Source: Sambucus nigra
Lineage: Eukaryota > Streptophyta > Magnoliopsida > Dipsacales > Adoxaceae
NCBI GenBank assembly: GCA_949130495.1
Contig: OX422217.1
Span: 578,318,606-578,382,605 of the forward strand
Direction of reading: 5' to 3'
Length of the DNA: 64,000 nucleotides
This document shows, in pieces, positions 35,631-47,069 of this stretch; positions within the stretch are counted from its first letter, which is position 1; each line of letters opens with the position of its first letter. The position numbers were made by a program, and so were the translations under genes. The notes under the pieces were generated by a model. The model made no database searches, had not been told where the DNA came from, and saw only the letters and a program-made list of their open reading frames with translations.

Positions 35631-35642
35631 GCTCTAATATCA
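35631..35642 (-). other. Primer-binding site of gypsy element
   Basis: On the - strand TGATATTAGAGC lies two bases after the LTR end (GGTGTCACA). The family form complementary to initiator tRNA-Met is TGGTATCAGAGC, so two bases differ, both of the transition type common in methylated retrotransposons. It fixes the inner LTR boundary. Confidence 0.75.
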
Positions 35643-36741
35643 TCTGTGACACCCCGCCTAATTAATTACCAGGTGATCAATCCTTTATAAAAATAAAATA
35701 TGAATTTCATCTGGTTCATTCTTAGCATCACTGTCGAAAATACTTTAAAAGTTTACTAACCACCTAGTATTCAAAAAGTCGGTGCCAAATTTTATCTTTT
35801 TATTAAACAATAACAACATGCGGAAACATATACAATAACCAAGTCATTCCGCAGTAATAAAAATCTTAACCAATCACAAGATAAATAATTGAATAGAAAT
35901 AATACTGAATAAATCATCGATTCCCAATACAAAAGTAGAACTAAAATACCTACTGAAATTAACTGAGTCCGCATATACAAAGGCTACTGAACTAAAAAAA
36001 TAACTGAAGGGTGACATGCCCAAATGAAATAAATGAACCTGAATCCTACTCTAGAAATGAAGTGACTGAAACGTCTAATCCTAATTATGCAAGCATCCAC
36101 AAGGGTTGCAGCTACGCATCCCTAGAATAGATTATCAAGCTTGGCATCCTTGTGGCTTGACACCTAAAAGGTTTTGAAAATATTTTTTTATAAACGGGTC
36201 AGAGCCCAAAGTATTTTGAAAATATTTAGCAAGTATTTATCACAGTTAAAAAGCAGTTATTTATTACACATGTTAGTTCAATGTACACTCCCTTGAGTTC
36301 CTCACCTCTCAATTAATGTGCACGCCTAACGTCATCTAACTAACTATGCTACCCAACCCATTAGGTTTCATCGATAACTAACTAACCATAACAGGTTTAA
36401 CTCACCCACATTGCCCATAAGGTACACTATATTATACCCTTACTTCTCATTAAGTCCATAGTTAAATTTCTCTTTAACTCCCCCACACCGCCCATACAGT
36501 ACATTATCGTAATTCTAGTAATTAACATTACTCGTAGGTTATTATTAAACCATGGTTAACATTTCATGTATGTTATTCTTAAACCATTTCATTAAGTTAC
36601 TTTACTTAAATCTTCTTTAGATATACACTATCCAACTTTACTATTTTCACGCTCTAAGTAGATTATCTCATAATTGAATCAATTGTAGATATACACTATC
36701 TATCCATCCTAAATTACACACAAGTAGGATAAATCACCCAA

Positions 36742-36742
<1 letters not shown>

Positions 36743-36815
<73 letters not shown>
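36743..36815. repeat. Long (AT)n microsatellite in gypsy LTR
   Basis: About 36 AT units. The matching position in the other LTR is where that copy is cut off. Confidence 0.9.
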
Positions 36816-36818
<3 letters not shown>

Positions 36819-37164
36819 GGACTGACCACCGCGATGCACACTTGCATACTCTGCTATCAAGTCCATGTACCTCTCGTACCAAATTAAGGATTATCGATTA
36901 GGGTATTACCCTCGAATCGTAAATCAAATCAACATAAATTAGAGTTTAACATAGTTTTAAGCCTTTGGGCTACGCACCCAAATGACCGGTCATACTATCA
37001 TACACATAAGTAGTTCTCAACCCTTACTTCTATAATCTGGGGCACACATCTAAAATACCCCCAATGGGCTCATCAAGATAAGACTGTCCTCGATATGAAA
37101 CCTCCCGTGATAACAGGCATCATAGGTATGTTCACGTATAAGAAAGAAAATACATGGGCTTACA

Positions 37165-37420
37165 CACAACCTATCCATATGTCGCATATAGGCATACACG
37201 CAACTTATAAATATAATCTATATAGGTATACACTTAACCTATAATATAATCTGTATAGGTATACACTCAACCTTTAAAAATAATCCATATAGGTATACAT
37301 TCAACCTATAATATAATCGGTATAGGTATACATTCAACATATGAATATAATCCGTATAAGTATACACTCAACCTATCAATATAATCCGTATAGGTGTACC
37401 CTCAACCTATAACTATAACT
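37165..37420. repeat. Tandem repeat of about 32 bp inside gypsy 5' LTR
   Basis: Counterpart of the array at 23860-24130, with about seven copies around the phrase GTATAGGTATACACTCAACC. Confidence 0.85.
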
Positions 37421-38207
37421 CATACGTATTATATCTCTCGAATACTCAACAGACAATCGATATACGATAGTAACTCTCTATAGCATTTTTTGAATATTAA
37501 TCTCTACCCGAAGGCCCCAGTTACCCCTTAAGTCGTTTCAGTAGTTAAAACCTCACTAACCCACTAGTATAAATTTTTGTTTATCATCTATGCTTCCCGT
37601 AACCTGTTTTAAATTCCCGATACTTAACACAATTATTTAAATCTCATAGGCCCTAGTCTCATTTTATCCTCATTATGACTAAGCCTAAGCCCCGACTATA
37701 GGTTTATTGAAATTCTCAAAGTCCTCATATAGTTCATAAACCATTCTATACCCTAATTTAATTTTCGACTAAATATTTCGATCTCGGACACCCTTCCGTA
37801 GAAAATTAATAATTAATTAAAAAATCAGTAAAATATTAAACTGGGGGCCACGCGTTCGTAATGAAAAGATCTATCTCCATGACCTAAAACTAGGGTCATT
37901 CGAATGACATACCAATCTCGTTCAAACGACATACTAATCTCGTTTGAACGACATAAGATCTCGTAACACCTCAAACCTTCATGAAACCTTCTGGAATTCT
38001 TACCCAACATAACCAAACATCTAATATATGTTTAGGGACGATTTCTAATGTAAGTAACACATCAAATCTATACGAAATCCATCGAAGAACATATCAAACC
38101 ATTAATTCCTCAAAACCCAAGATTTTATTTTCTTCATGTATGCTTATCAAAATACCCAGAATTATTTCTTGTTCTTCTTCATATATATACTGATTTCGAA
38201 TTAGTTA

Positions 38208-39810
38208 TGATAGACTGGGTTTTGCCGCGGCGCGAATGTCACCTACGCGCCGGTCATTTTATATTCGGCTCACCAACTCTATACAAAAACCTAAATTATG
38301 ACTACACTCAACGGGTGAGTATAGCGGTAAGTCAGGTATCAAAAATCCACAAAGACGAGTTGCTAGAATTTATAAGGTTTAATATTTCTAAATAAAAGTG
38401 TTAAAGATGATTATACACAAAAAGGGATAAGATGCATAAAATGGAAATAGAAATCTAGGCGAGCAAAAATAAAGCTAGATTAAGAAAGCGAGTAAAAACT
38501 ATAGATTGCGTCGAATATCCCTCACCCGAGTTAATTAGTATAAAATGGTTACATGGGTCGACGAGTTATTACAAATGCATCTCGTTTCGACAGTTAATTA
38601 AATCAAGGGTTGTCACGCCCCTAAATTTGCATAAAAGACTAATACGATTTTGGTGTCAACAAATACCCCAAAAATTACGCACGCAAGGTCGTAAGCATGG
38701 AACATACATGATATGCCCCGTCAAATCCCCTAGGCATAATAACTAAGCCAACGCACCCGAAATAGAATCGTATACACCATCACCAAAGCAAAGCAACATG
38801 TCAACCCGGAATGAGTTCAATCTGACACAACCTAGAATAAATTAGCTAGAAATCATATTAAAAAGCATGTATAAATTAACTAATTTAAGACAACTAATTA
38901 ACTAAGGAAAATAAGAAATAAACTACAACAACTAATTAATCAAAGCAAGAAATCAAGTAATCAAAGCATGTATTAATGGAAAGAGACAATGAATAGTAGT
39001 TTACTTACATAAATGGGTGGAAACTAAACATAAAAGAGGAGAGGGAAGATCCCAAGAATAACCCCTAAGAATCTGATCTAAAATGAAAGTTATCTTTTTA
39101 ATAAAAGCCCCAAACATTCTATTTATACCCCCCCCCCCCAAAAAAAAAAAAACCAATAAAACCAAGCCAAAAACCCAAAATAAGTCAATTTTCGTCCATA
39201 TCTGATGGGACCGGTCGACCGCGATTTTGAGATTTGCCTTGGGCTGTTGACAACCCCCTTTTTCCTCTCCGAACCAATTTTGACGCGTTGCACAGAAATG
39301 GCCATAACTCCCTCATACGGAATCGAAATGATGTGTGGTCGGAACTGACACGAAGCTAATTCGATTATCTACATGATTTTATTTTTAAACCCTCCAAATT
39401 ATGTAGTATGAAATTACCAAAAGGCCCTTAAAGTAGAAGAAAATATCGAAACCTTCCAGAAATGGGCATAACTTCCATATACGGAGTCAGAATGACACAC
39501 GATCAGTGGCCACGAAAAGATAATTTGATGATCTACATGTTGGTAACTTCATTAAATAAAAAATAGTGAGTTTGAAAAGACCAAATTGCCCTTGAAGTAG
39601 ATTTTGACGACGAAATTTCTCCGGAATGCAACCGAACCTCACTTTTAGCGTTCCAATACTTACAAAAGCACAATTAACCCCTGCAAAACATATATATGTC
39701 CAAATCCGAGGTTGTCTAGTTAACGAGCATAAATATAGACATTAAGAACGTAAAAGTGCTAGAATGCATAAAGATAAAGGGCGCAAATATGCAATATTCG
39801 TGACATATCA
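38208..39810 (-). mobile_element. Solo LTR nested in the gypsy 5' LTR
   Basis: The other gypsy LTR reads straight through this point (near 24970), so the 1,603 bases are an insertion. The termini are TGATA...TATCA, giving TG/CA ends. Flanking 5-mers are AGTTA and ATTTA, a target duplication with one difference. On the - strand GGGGTATAAATAG (39131-39119) is a good TATA box, suggesting transcription on that strand. No ORF of note. Length and termini fit a solo LTR left by LTR-LTR recombination. Family not identified. Confidence 0.75.
39119..39131 (-). promoter_or_regulatory. TATA box of nested solo LTR
   Basis: GGGGTATAAATAG on the - strand, within the solo LTR and next to a C/A homopolymer pair (39128-39151 on the + strand). 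Confidence 0.5.
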
Positions 39811-40624
39811 ATTTACATGAAAGGATTTATTCTACATGCAATTCCTACCCCAAATCATGTGTTCTAATCATTTAAATTTCATGAACCCATTTAATCAACA
39901 TATATAAAAACCTACACTACATGGGTGTTATAAATTTTAAAAAACATGCAAGATAAACACTTTCTTTTGGTTTAGCAGGTTTGATTTCGTTCTTGGGATG
40001 GTGTGGTTGTTCTCCCCTTGCTCCAATATTGATTTTGTCGCATTCGGGGTGGAAATTGGTGTAGGAAGCTTAGGTTTTCTACTCTCATTATCCTCCCGTG
40101 GCCTCTCTTCTTTTGGCTTTGTGTTAACCCTATCCCCCTTAACATAACATATGATATAAACCTCTAAAATTCGTAGGCCATTTTACCCCAAAAATCCAAA
40201 AGGCCAAAAACCTCTCCAGTGGTGTCGCTCTGGCCTAAAAATGCCCCGAGATTCAATCCAAACCCCCGAGTATACTTTTTTTACTATTTCGACCCTTATG
40301 GACACACTGGATCACTCAAAATGACCATTTGGATGACCCATAATTAAATCACATTTTATCTCATAAATTTAAGGCCCGACAAGACTGATATGCGCGTTTG
40401 GACTAAATTACTGTAGCTGTCGTATTTCTCACTCACGACACGACAATCATAATGAATTCTTACTAATTTATTACTCGTTCACTAACTATTCCTCAATATA
40501 ATTCATACAAATAAATATCAACCATTATCACGCTAATTAATATTTATTTTAATCCGAATTAATTTCCCAATTTTATTCGTATTAATCTCCATATAAAAAT
40601 CATTAAAAATTATGGGGTGTTACA

Positions 40625-42304
40625 AAGAAGCACTACAAGGTGTTTTCCCCATGAACTAAAAATGTTGATACTCACTCTGCCTCTAAGGAAGAAGAAGCAA
40701 TGAGGAAAAGTATTTTCAAAATGAATAAAAATGAGGGAAAATGTTCTTATATATAGGTCGTAAAGTGAATTTTCCAAAAGGTTTTGTTTGTTTGTGAATA
40801 GACACGATCATCGACCAAAATTTAATTGATTATAACCAACGCTCCAAATACACTGATGTTTTATCACATTAACAAATTTTAACGTTATTATTTGAATTCA
40901 AACATTGATGTTTTCAGCAACGGTTTAAACAATTAAGATTGTGACCTTTTGAAAACAATTTCAGCCCCAAATATTTAATAGAAAGCCCAAATAAATTTTG
41001 TTCAAAAAGATCTACGCTTGGAATTTTAGGTTAAAGCCCAAATCATGCATAATGTAGGTCACCTTATCTTCAAAGGCTTGGAATACCCTAAGGGAATCCA
41101 AACCCTTAATCCAACTTATGGGTATATGTACCACAATCATTTTTTATAATTTTTTTATAAGGGACAAACCTTCTACACCAACTACAATAAGGTATTTCAT
41201 GAGTTAAAGGGGTACTTTGAGGCCAATTTTATCTTTCACTTTCTTATTTATTTTAAAGAAATGGATATGCCACATTGTTCACTAAGTCAAGGGGAACGAG
41301 TAAGGATCTTTACCCAAGATTTTTATGTTATGGATTCCATATTAATTAAGGCTAAAAGTTTACAAGAATCTAATTTTATCAAAACATTAATTGGGTTAAA
41401 AACTAAATTCATTCAATAACATTTTGGAAAAACTAAATAAATACCTCATATCTATTGAAACACTATTGTGTTTTTAATGCAGTAGTTGATATGTGATATA
41501 CTCATAATTAAAAAAATGTTGAGTGACTAATGCATTGGTAGATAAATGATTGTGTGAGCAAAAGTATAAATCAATAAAACGTGTCTCTATAAAAAGGTGG
41601 ATTATGTGAAAAATTAAAGAACATACTTATTTAAAATAAATACAAAAGTTGATGGAAACAATAAAAAAATTATATTTTATCATCAACAAATGTAGTTTAA
41701 ATAAAAATAAATAATAAACTTACAGGTTGGTGTAATAGATCCCTAATGCAAACTATAATCAAGGCTACCGTCGGACAGTATGTACTTAAGGAAATTATGT
41801 CCCCACTATGGTACTCGAGGTACTTCGAACGACTATCTCTTAAGATACAACAATCACGCAAATCAAAAGTGATACTCCAATTTAATTTGACAACGAACTA
41901 AGGTTTTAGTGATGAACTTTATCTTTATGCGGATATGAAAAGATTGATGAGTTAGACTGATTGAATTTAACTTTTAATTAATGCAAAGATAGTCAAATAA
42001 AAGGATGAAATATAAGTATAGGAGAAAATGTGTTTATTTCGAACAAGTGCAATGTGTTTAGAATATCCACATAAACTAAAGGACACAACTTTCAGACAAA
42101 AAAAATGAACAGACACAACCCTTTGACAAGGAATTTTTTTTTAAAAAATAATTACCAAGACAATTATAAGGTTAACTTAGTTGAAAAACTAAGACGGGTG
42201 AAACAGTCAACTTGGCTGAAAAATAGGTATAATAAATTTTGAAATTCATTTTAGACAGGCCCAATTTAATACAAAAATTCTAAAGAAAAATGAATAAAAT
42301 TTGG
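40625..42304. other. Unassigned AT-rich DNA between retrotransposons
   Basis: No supported gene. The stretch 40625-40800 contains TATATATAGG, but nothing downstream reads as coding. No element ends were identified. Confidence 0.4.
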
Positions 42305-43330
42305 TGTAAGAATAATTTTTCTAACATTGTTCATAGCATAACTTTAGGCTAGTTTGGTGTATCCCACTACAAATTTTCATGCACCATCAAGATGAACCGA
42401 ACTCGAGCATCTCCAAGTTTGAAGACTTTCCGACATCCCGTAAAGATATAAAATAATTTAGAGTTTGAATTAATTTATATAATTATATTTTGGGATGTTT
42501 ATTTTTTATAAAAAAATGAAAAGGGCTTTTTATTTTCGAAAAGAAAAATGTTTTTCCTAAGGTAACTAGAGGCGGAGTTTTTATTTTCATTGAGGTCTCT
42601 CTACATATCGTTCAAATGACATTATAAGGTCATTCAAAGTTTACTTCAAACGTACATCAAGTGAAAGCTTACTATATTGATTTTGTTACATCGTTAGTAA
42701 CGAGAGAAACTCTTATTCGAACGAGATCTCGATCTCATTTGAATGACTGCTTCATATCATTCGAACAACGTGCCACTTCAAATTTTGTATAAATACGTGT
42801 TTCGTGTTCAGAACGTTTAAGACATTTAATTTACGAAAATTACAAACTTGTTGTATTTATTCTTCAATTTTTAGGGACAAAAATACTTTTTGATTCACAC
42901 AATCAATCCCAAATACTTTTGTGAATCATATTTGAAGCCCAAACACTTCTATATAGAAATTATTCTTGTTAAGAGCTTTCTTCACTGCTGATCTTGTGAT
43001 ACTCGAGGGTTACACTACTGAAGGAGGAGGACCGAGGTTTTTGTGGTTCTCGTGGAAATCATTGCTGATTGAAGGATGAGGTCTCTGTGAGTTCTCGTGG
43101 AAATTCATTGTTGTATTTCTCTATTATGTTGTAAGTTATGATTTGCAAACTTAAGTGAAATAAAAATATTTTGCCTTGTGGGATTTTTTCCTGAAATTCT
43201 GTTTTTTTGCATGCTTGATTTGAATCACATAGTTGCATATTTAGGGTATAATAACAATTAAAATTTATTTGTGGGGATGACATCTAATTAAATAAATTTA
43301 ATTCCTCGGAGAATCACGCACTCTCTAACA
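42305..43330 (+). repeat. 5' LTR of SIRE-like element
   Basis: It begins TGTAAGAATAATTTTTC and ends CTCTCTAACA, and is nearly identical in layout to 46043-47069. It contains a TATA box (TGTATAAATACG, about 42786) preceded by a cluster of TCGTTCAAATGAC- and TTCGAACGAG-type palindromes. A primer-binding site follows one base after its end. Confidence 0.88.
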
Positions 43331-43331
43331 A

Positions 43332-43343
43332 TTGGTATCAAAG
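43332..43343 (+). other. Primer-binding site of SIRE-like element
   Basis: TTGGTATCAAAG, one base after the LTR end. It matches the tRNA-Met-type site TTGGTATCAGAG except for one transition. Confidence 0.85.
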
Positions 43344-43427
43344 AAGGTTGCTCCAGGTTATCGAGTGATCCTGGTTTTTTAAAAAGTTTTTGTCTAATAC
43401 CTTTATTTTTTTCAAATTGGCATCAGA

Positions 43428-44255
43428 GTGGGTTACACTAACTTATTGTGTAGATCCTATTTAGTTATGCTTTGGGGTAGTTGTGTTTGTATTCTCTCTC
43501 TTGCTTTTGTCTCGATGGATTGCCTTAGTTATAACGTCGTTCATAATCGAGATGAGTTTAATAAGCTTCTTGACCATTCTAAAAAATTAAATCTTTTGAA
43601 TTTGAAGTTTGCAAAAAGTATTGAAATTCTTGAAAAAGAAAATAATCGTTTTAAATCCGTTATGGAACATTTGCAAACATATCAAAATCTAAAAGATATT
43701 ATTCGTGAGAAGTTTGTCACCTTGTACCATGACTTTAAAGATTTAAAATTAGCCAAGAAAGAGAGTGAGAATAGAGCCCTTGTTTTAGAGAAAGAATTAG
43801 AGGGCTTAAAAATTTCTAGGGCTTGTGTTTGTGCCAATGAGGATAATAATAATTTTATTAATGATTATAAGGCTCGTGAGAAGACTCTTATGGATAAATT
43901 TGCTTTCATTGAGGGGGAGTGAGATAACCTTCGTGAAATGATTGAAATTATGAAGGAGTCCCTAAAATTGGAAGAGTCAAATTCTTTGCTTGAGTTTAAA
44001 ATTTTGAAGTTAAAAGATGATTTAAAAGACTCAAATAGTGTTGGTAGTAATGATATTGGATCGTCTTATTCTAATGCTTCAGTTGTCAAAGCTAAAACCA
44101 TTGTTTATTTTAGAGGGTCAACCAAAACCAAGGATGTTATAAAAGGTCAATCCATATGTAACATTCCTCATGTTTACACATTTTCACATTGTGGTAGGAA
44201 ATGTCACCTTAGGATTTTTTATTTTGATCTTGGAAGAGGTCCTAGGAAGTTGTAG
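43428..44255 (+). pseudogene. gag-like protein of SIRE-like element, one internal stop
   Basis: A single reading frame runs from 43428 to 44255 with one in-frame TGA at 43920-43922. The two halves (164 and 105 codons from the first ATGs) are in the same phase. The first half is rich in Lys, Glu and Leu in heptad-like order (long helical, probably coiled coil). The second ends with S-H-C-G-R-K-C-H-L-R-I-F-Y-F-D-L, which resembles the SIRE-type gag zinc knuckle C-x2-C-G-x3-H-I-x4-C but has lost its first and last cysteines. The first residues may lie further upstream. A start before 43428 cannot be excluded. Confidence 0.75.
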
Positions 44256-46030
44256 TCTGGTGCCCTGTTGATTTTCAAACCCCCTATTCGTCGTTTCACA
44301 TCTATTTGGGTTAGGAAATTTCTTTTAGAGGCGCTAGATGGTAGACTAGTTGATATCATTTACTTGCACATGATTCTTATCTTGCTATATCTTATGGATG
44401 ATTGTGTTAACATGTTTGTCATACTCTAGTTGTGCTTCATGATATATATTTTCTAGTGTTATGACTTGTGTACTTTTTTATATTTTTCTTTTATTAAGTC
44501 ATATTTGGAAAATTCAAAAAGATTTTATTTTGATAATTTTTTTGAAAATACAAAAAGGTTTTTTATTTTTTGTGTATTTTAGTTTTACACATTTGGCATG
44601 GCATATTGGTTTGTTTGAATCCAAGTCGTTTCGCAATTTTCATGTGTTTAGGACAAATGATTGACTTTGGATACTTAGATTGTTCTTAACTATATTTATG
44701 GAGTTATTTCGAACTTGATTTTCATTATGAATTCGACTTTGTATATGCCTCTGCACACATATGCACGATCTTATTGGATTTTTACTTCACTATGTACATT
44801 TGAGCTTGGTGAGATGTTCGCCCATCAATGTTGTCATCTACATGTTTATGTGACTAAAGGGGATTTGTGTATATAAGAACCGTTGCCTGTGAGAGTTTGT
44901 TTATTATTGAAAAATATGAGTGTACAATGAAAAGGACCGCGAGAGACAGGTTGACTCGTCATGAAACTCACCATTTGAAAAGAGCTCAGAAAAAAATTAA
45001 GGCAATAAAAAGAACAAAATTTGCCAAACGGGGGCTAAATAGTTTAGTTTGCTTGATCTTGCAAAAAGAAACCACTTCAAAAGAAAAGAAAAAGAAAAGT
45101 ACATAAAATATAATCATGCTTATCTTTTGAGGGAGTTTAGTTGAAGATCAATGAGTTTGCACAATGATGCCTAGTTATGCTTATTTTGTCATGACGCTAT
45201 AGATTTGTAGAATCGTCAATATACTGGGCTTGTGTGGATTGTGCTTCTTTTGTTAATTAAGTTCAACTTTATTTGTCACTTGAGGCTTAGTTTGATAAAT
45301 TTTTATGATCAATTAGAACTTATTGAACATATTTGAGTATTTGGAATAAAATTCTTTTGTATCTAGTTCACACCCATTCATTCCATCCCACACATTTGGA
45401 CACATCGATATTATGCTAGTGTGTAAAGCTTATGTATTTTGTGTCGTTCTTTGTGGTTGTTTATACCTATATATGTGTGTCGGATTTTATTTGATATATT
45501 TTGCATATATTATATATGGTATTGTGTTGTATTTGTGATTTTTTTTTTTTTGAAAAAATGGAAAATTTTCAAAAATAATTGGTTGTGTTTGCCTTTAAGA
45601 TGATCATTACATATGTTTGATTTATACCTTTTTGTGATGATATCTTATCTTCTTTGTTATGCTTCGTATTTCATGATTATATTTCTACTTCTTTGTCTAT
45701 TTCGATAAAAATAAAGGGGGAGAGCAAATTAAAAGGAGTTTTGACGAGTTTGATTTATGGGGGAGAATTTATTTATTAGTTTTACCTTATTTCAAACTCG
45801 ATGCGTCACAAGGTATATATTTTTGTCTCATGTGTGTAGATGCATAATGCGGAATTCAAGACACAGGGATAAAGATAAATTTTGTGAAATAAGGGGAAGA
45901 AGCTTGAAGAGAAAGAGACTTATGCCATTCCATTCTAAGGTTAGGAAAGGTGTTGAGATTTTTTTCATAGGATATTTTGATTTTAATTTGGTATTCAGTA
46001 ATGCTTATTTGTTTTGTACAGAAATAACCG
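44256..46030 (+). other. Non-coding interior of the SIRE-like element
   Basis: About 1.8 kb without a recognised domain. Short frames at 44461-44664, 44867-45106 and 45757-46047 do not match pol. The stretch replaces the protease, integrase and RT of a complete element. Confidence 0.6.
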
Positions 46031-46042
46031 AAGGTGGAGATT
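46031..46042 (+). other. Polypurine tract of SIRE-like element
   Basis: AAGGTGGAGATT directly before the TG of the 3' LTR. It is the counterpart of GGGGGAGATT at 18213-18225 on the other strand. Confidence 0.8.
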
Positions 46043-47069
46043 TGTAAGAATAATTTTTCTAACATTGTTCATAGCATAACTTTAGGCTAGTTTGGCGTAT
46101 CCTATTACTAATCGTCATACACCGTCAACACGTACCGAACTTGAGCATCTCCAAGTTTGAAGACTTCCCGATATCCCGTAAATGTACAAAAAAATTTAGA
46201 GTTTGAATTAATTTACGGAATTATATTTTAGGATGTTTATTTTTTATAAAAAAAATGAACAGGGCTTTTATTTTTGAAAAGAAAAATGTTTTTCCTAAGG
46301 TTTACTGTAGACGGAGTTTTTACTTTCTTTGAGGTCGTTCAAACGATTTCTATATGTCATTCGAATGACATTGTAAGGTCATTTGAAGTTTACTTCAAAC
46401 GTACATCAAGCGAAAGCTTACTAAATTGATTTTTGTTACATCGTTAGTAGCGAGAGAAACTCTCGTTCGAACGAGATATCTATCATATTTGAACGACTAC
46501 TTCATATCGTTCAAACGACGCGCCGCCTTGAATTTTGTATAAATACTTGTTTCGTGTTTAGAACATTTAAGACTTTTGATTTACGAAAATTGCAGACCTG
46601 CTGCATTTAGTCTTCACTTTTTAGGACACAAAAACACTTTTTGATTCACATAATCAATCCCAAATACTTTTGTGTTTCATCTTTGGAATCGAAACACTTC
46701 TATAACGAAGTTATTCTTGTGGAGAGCTTTCTTCACTGCTGATCTTGTGATACTCGAGCGTATTCACTGCTGAAGGAGGAGGACTGAGGTTATTGTGTTT
46801 CTCGAGAAAATCATTGATGATTGAAGGTTGCGGTCTTTATGAGTTCTCGTGAGAATTCATTCTTGTATTTATCTATTGTGTTGTAAGTTGCGATTTGCAA
46901 CCTTTAGTGAAATAAAAGGTTTTGCCTTGCGAGAATTTTTCCTGAAATTCTATTTTTCTTTGCATATTTAATTTAAATCACACGGGGGTTTAATAAAAAT
47001 TGGAATTTATTTGTTGGACTGACATCTAATTAAATAAGTTCAATCCCTCGAAGAATCGCACACTCTTCA
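46043..47069 (+). repeat. 3' LTR of SIRE-like element
   Basis: It begins TGTAAGAATAATTTTTC and ends GCACACTCTTCA. Aligned with 42305-43330, differences are mostly single-base changes and short indels. The TATA box is at about 46537 (TGTATAAATACT). Confidence 0.88.

Larger units (their letters stand above)
23471..40624 (-). mobile_element. Ty3/gypsy long-LTR retrotransposon (Tekay/Del-like), carrying nested elements
   Basis: On the - strand: 5' LTR 40624-35645, a tRNA-Met-type primer-binding site just inside it, a decayed internal region and a polypurine tract (GGGGGGAAG, 25779-25771), then the truncated 3' LTR from 25768. LTR termini are TGTAACACCCC...GGGGTGTCACA. The internal region without the CACTA insert is only about 3.5 kb, shorter than a normal gag-pol, so much of pol is deleted. 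I recognise only a decayed gag zinc knuckle near 34051-34096 and, at the far end, the usual short D-E-I-x-x-G-G run into the polypurine tract. The long LTRs and the TGTAACACCCC start suggest the Tekay/Del chromovirus group. The lineage is inferred, not shown by RT sequence. Confidence 0.75.
35645..40624 (-). repeat. 5' LTR of gypsy element, with nested solo LTR
   Basis: On the - strand it runs from TGTAACACCCC (40624) to GGGGTGTCACA (35645). After removing the 1.6-kb insert at 38208-39810, it is about 3.4 kb. It aligns with the 3' copy at 23471-25768. It includes a long AT microsatellite (36743-36815), the tandem repeat array (37165-37420) and TCGTTTGAACGA motifs (about 37915-37950). Confidence 0.8.
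42305..47069 (+). mobile_element. Non-autonomous SIRE-like copia element with both LTRs
   Basis: Two LTRs of about 1,026 bases flank a 2.7-kb interior. A primer-binding site (TTGGTATCAAAG, 43332-43343) follows the left LTR and a polypurine tract (AAGGTGGAGATT, 46031-46042) precedes the right one. Flanking 5-mers TTTGG (42300-42304) and TTTGA (47070-47074) make an imperfect target duplication. The interior encodes only a gag-like protein. Protease, integrase and RT are absent, so it would depend on a related autonomous element. The 17210-21575 copy is the kind of partner it would need, although that one is dead. Confidence 0.88.

Noticed and set aside
40625..42304. The missing 5' half of the copia element beyond the gypsy element.
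   Set aside because: I looked for pol frames on the - strand here and found none, so the copia copy is truncated rather than split.
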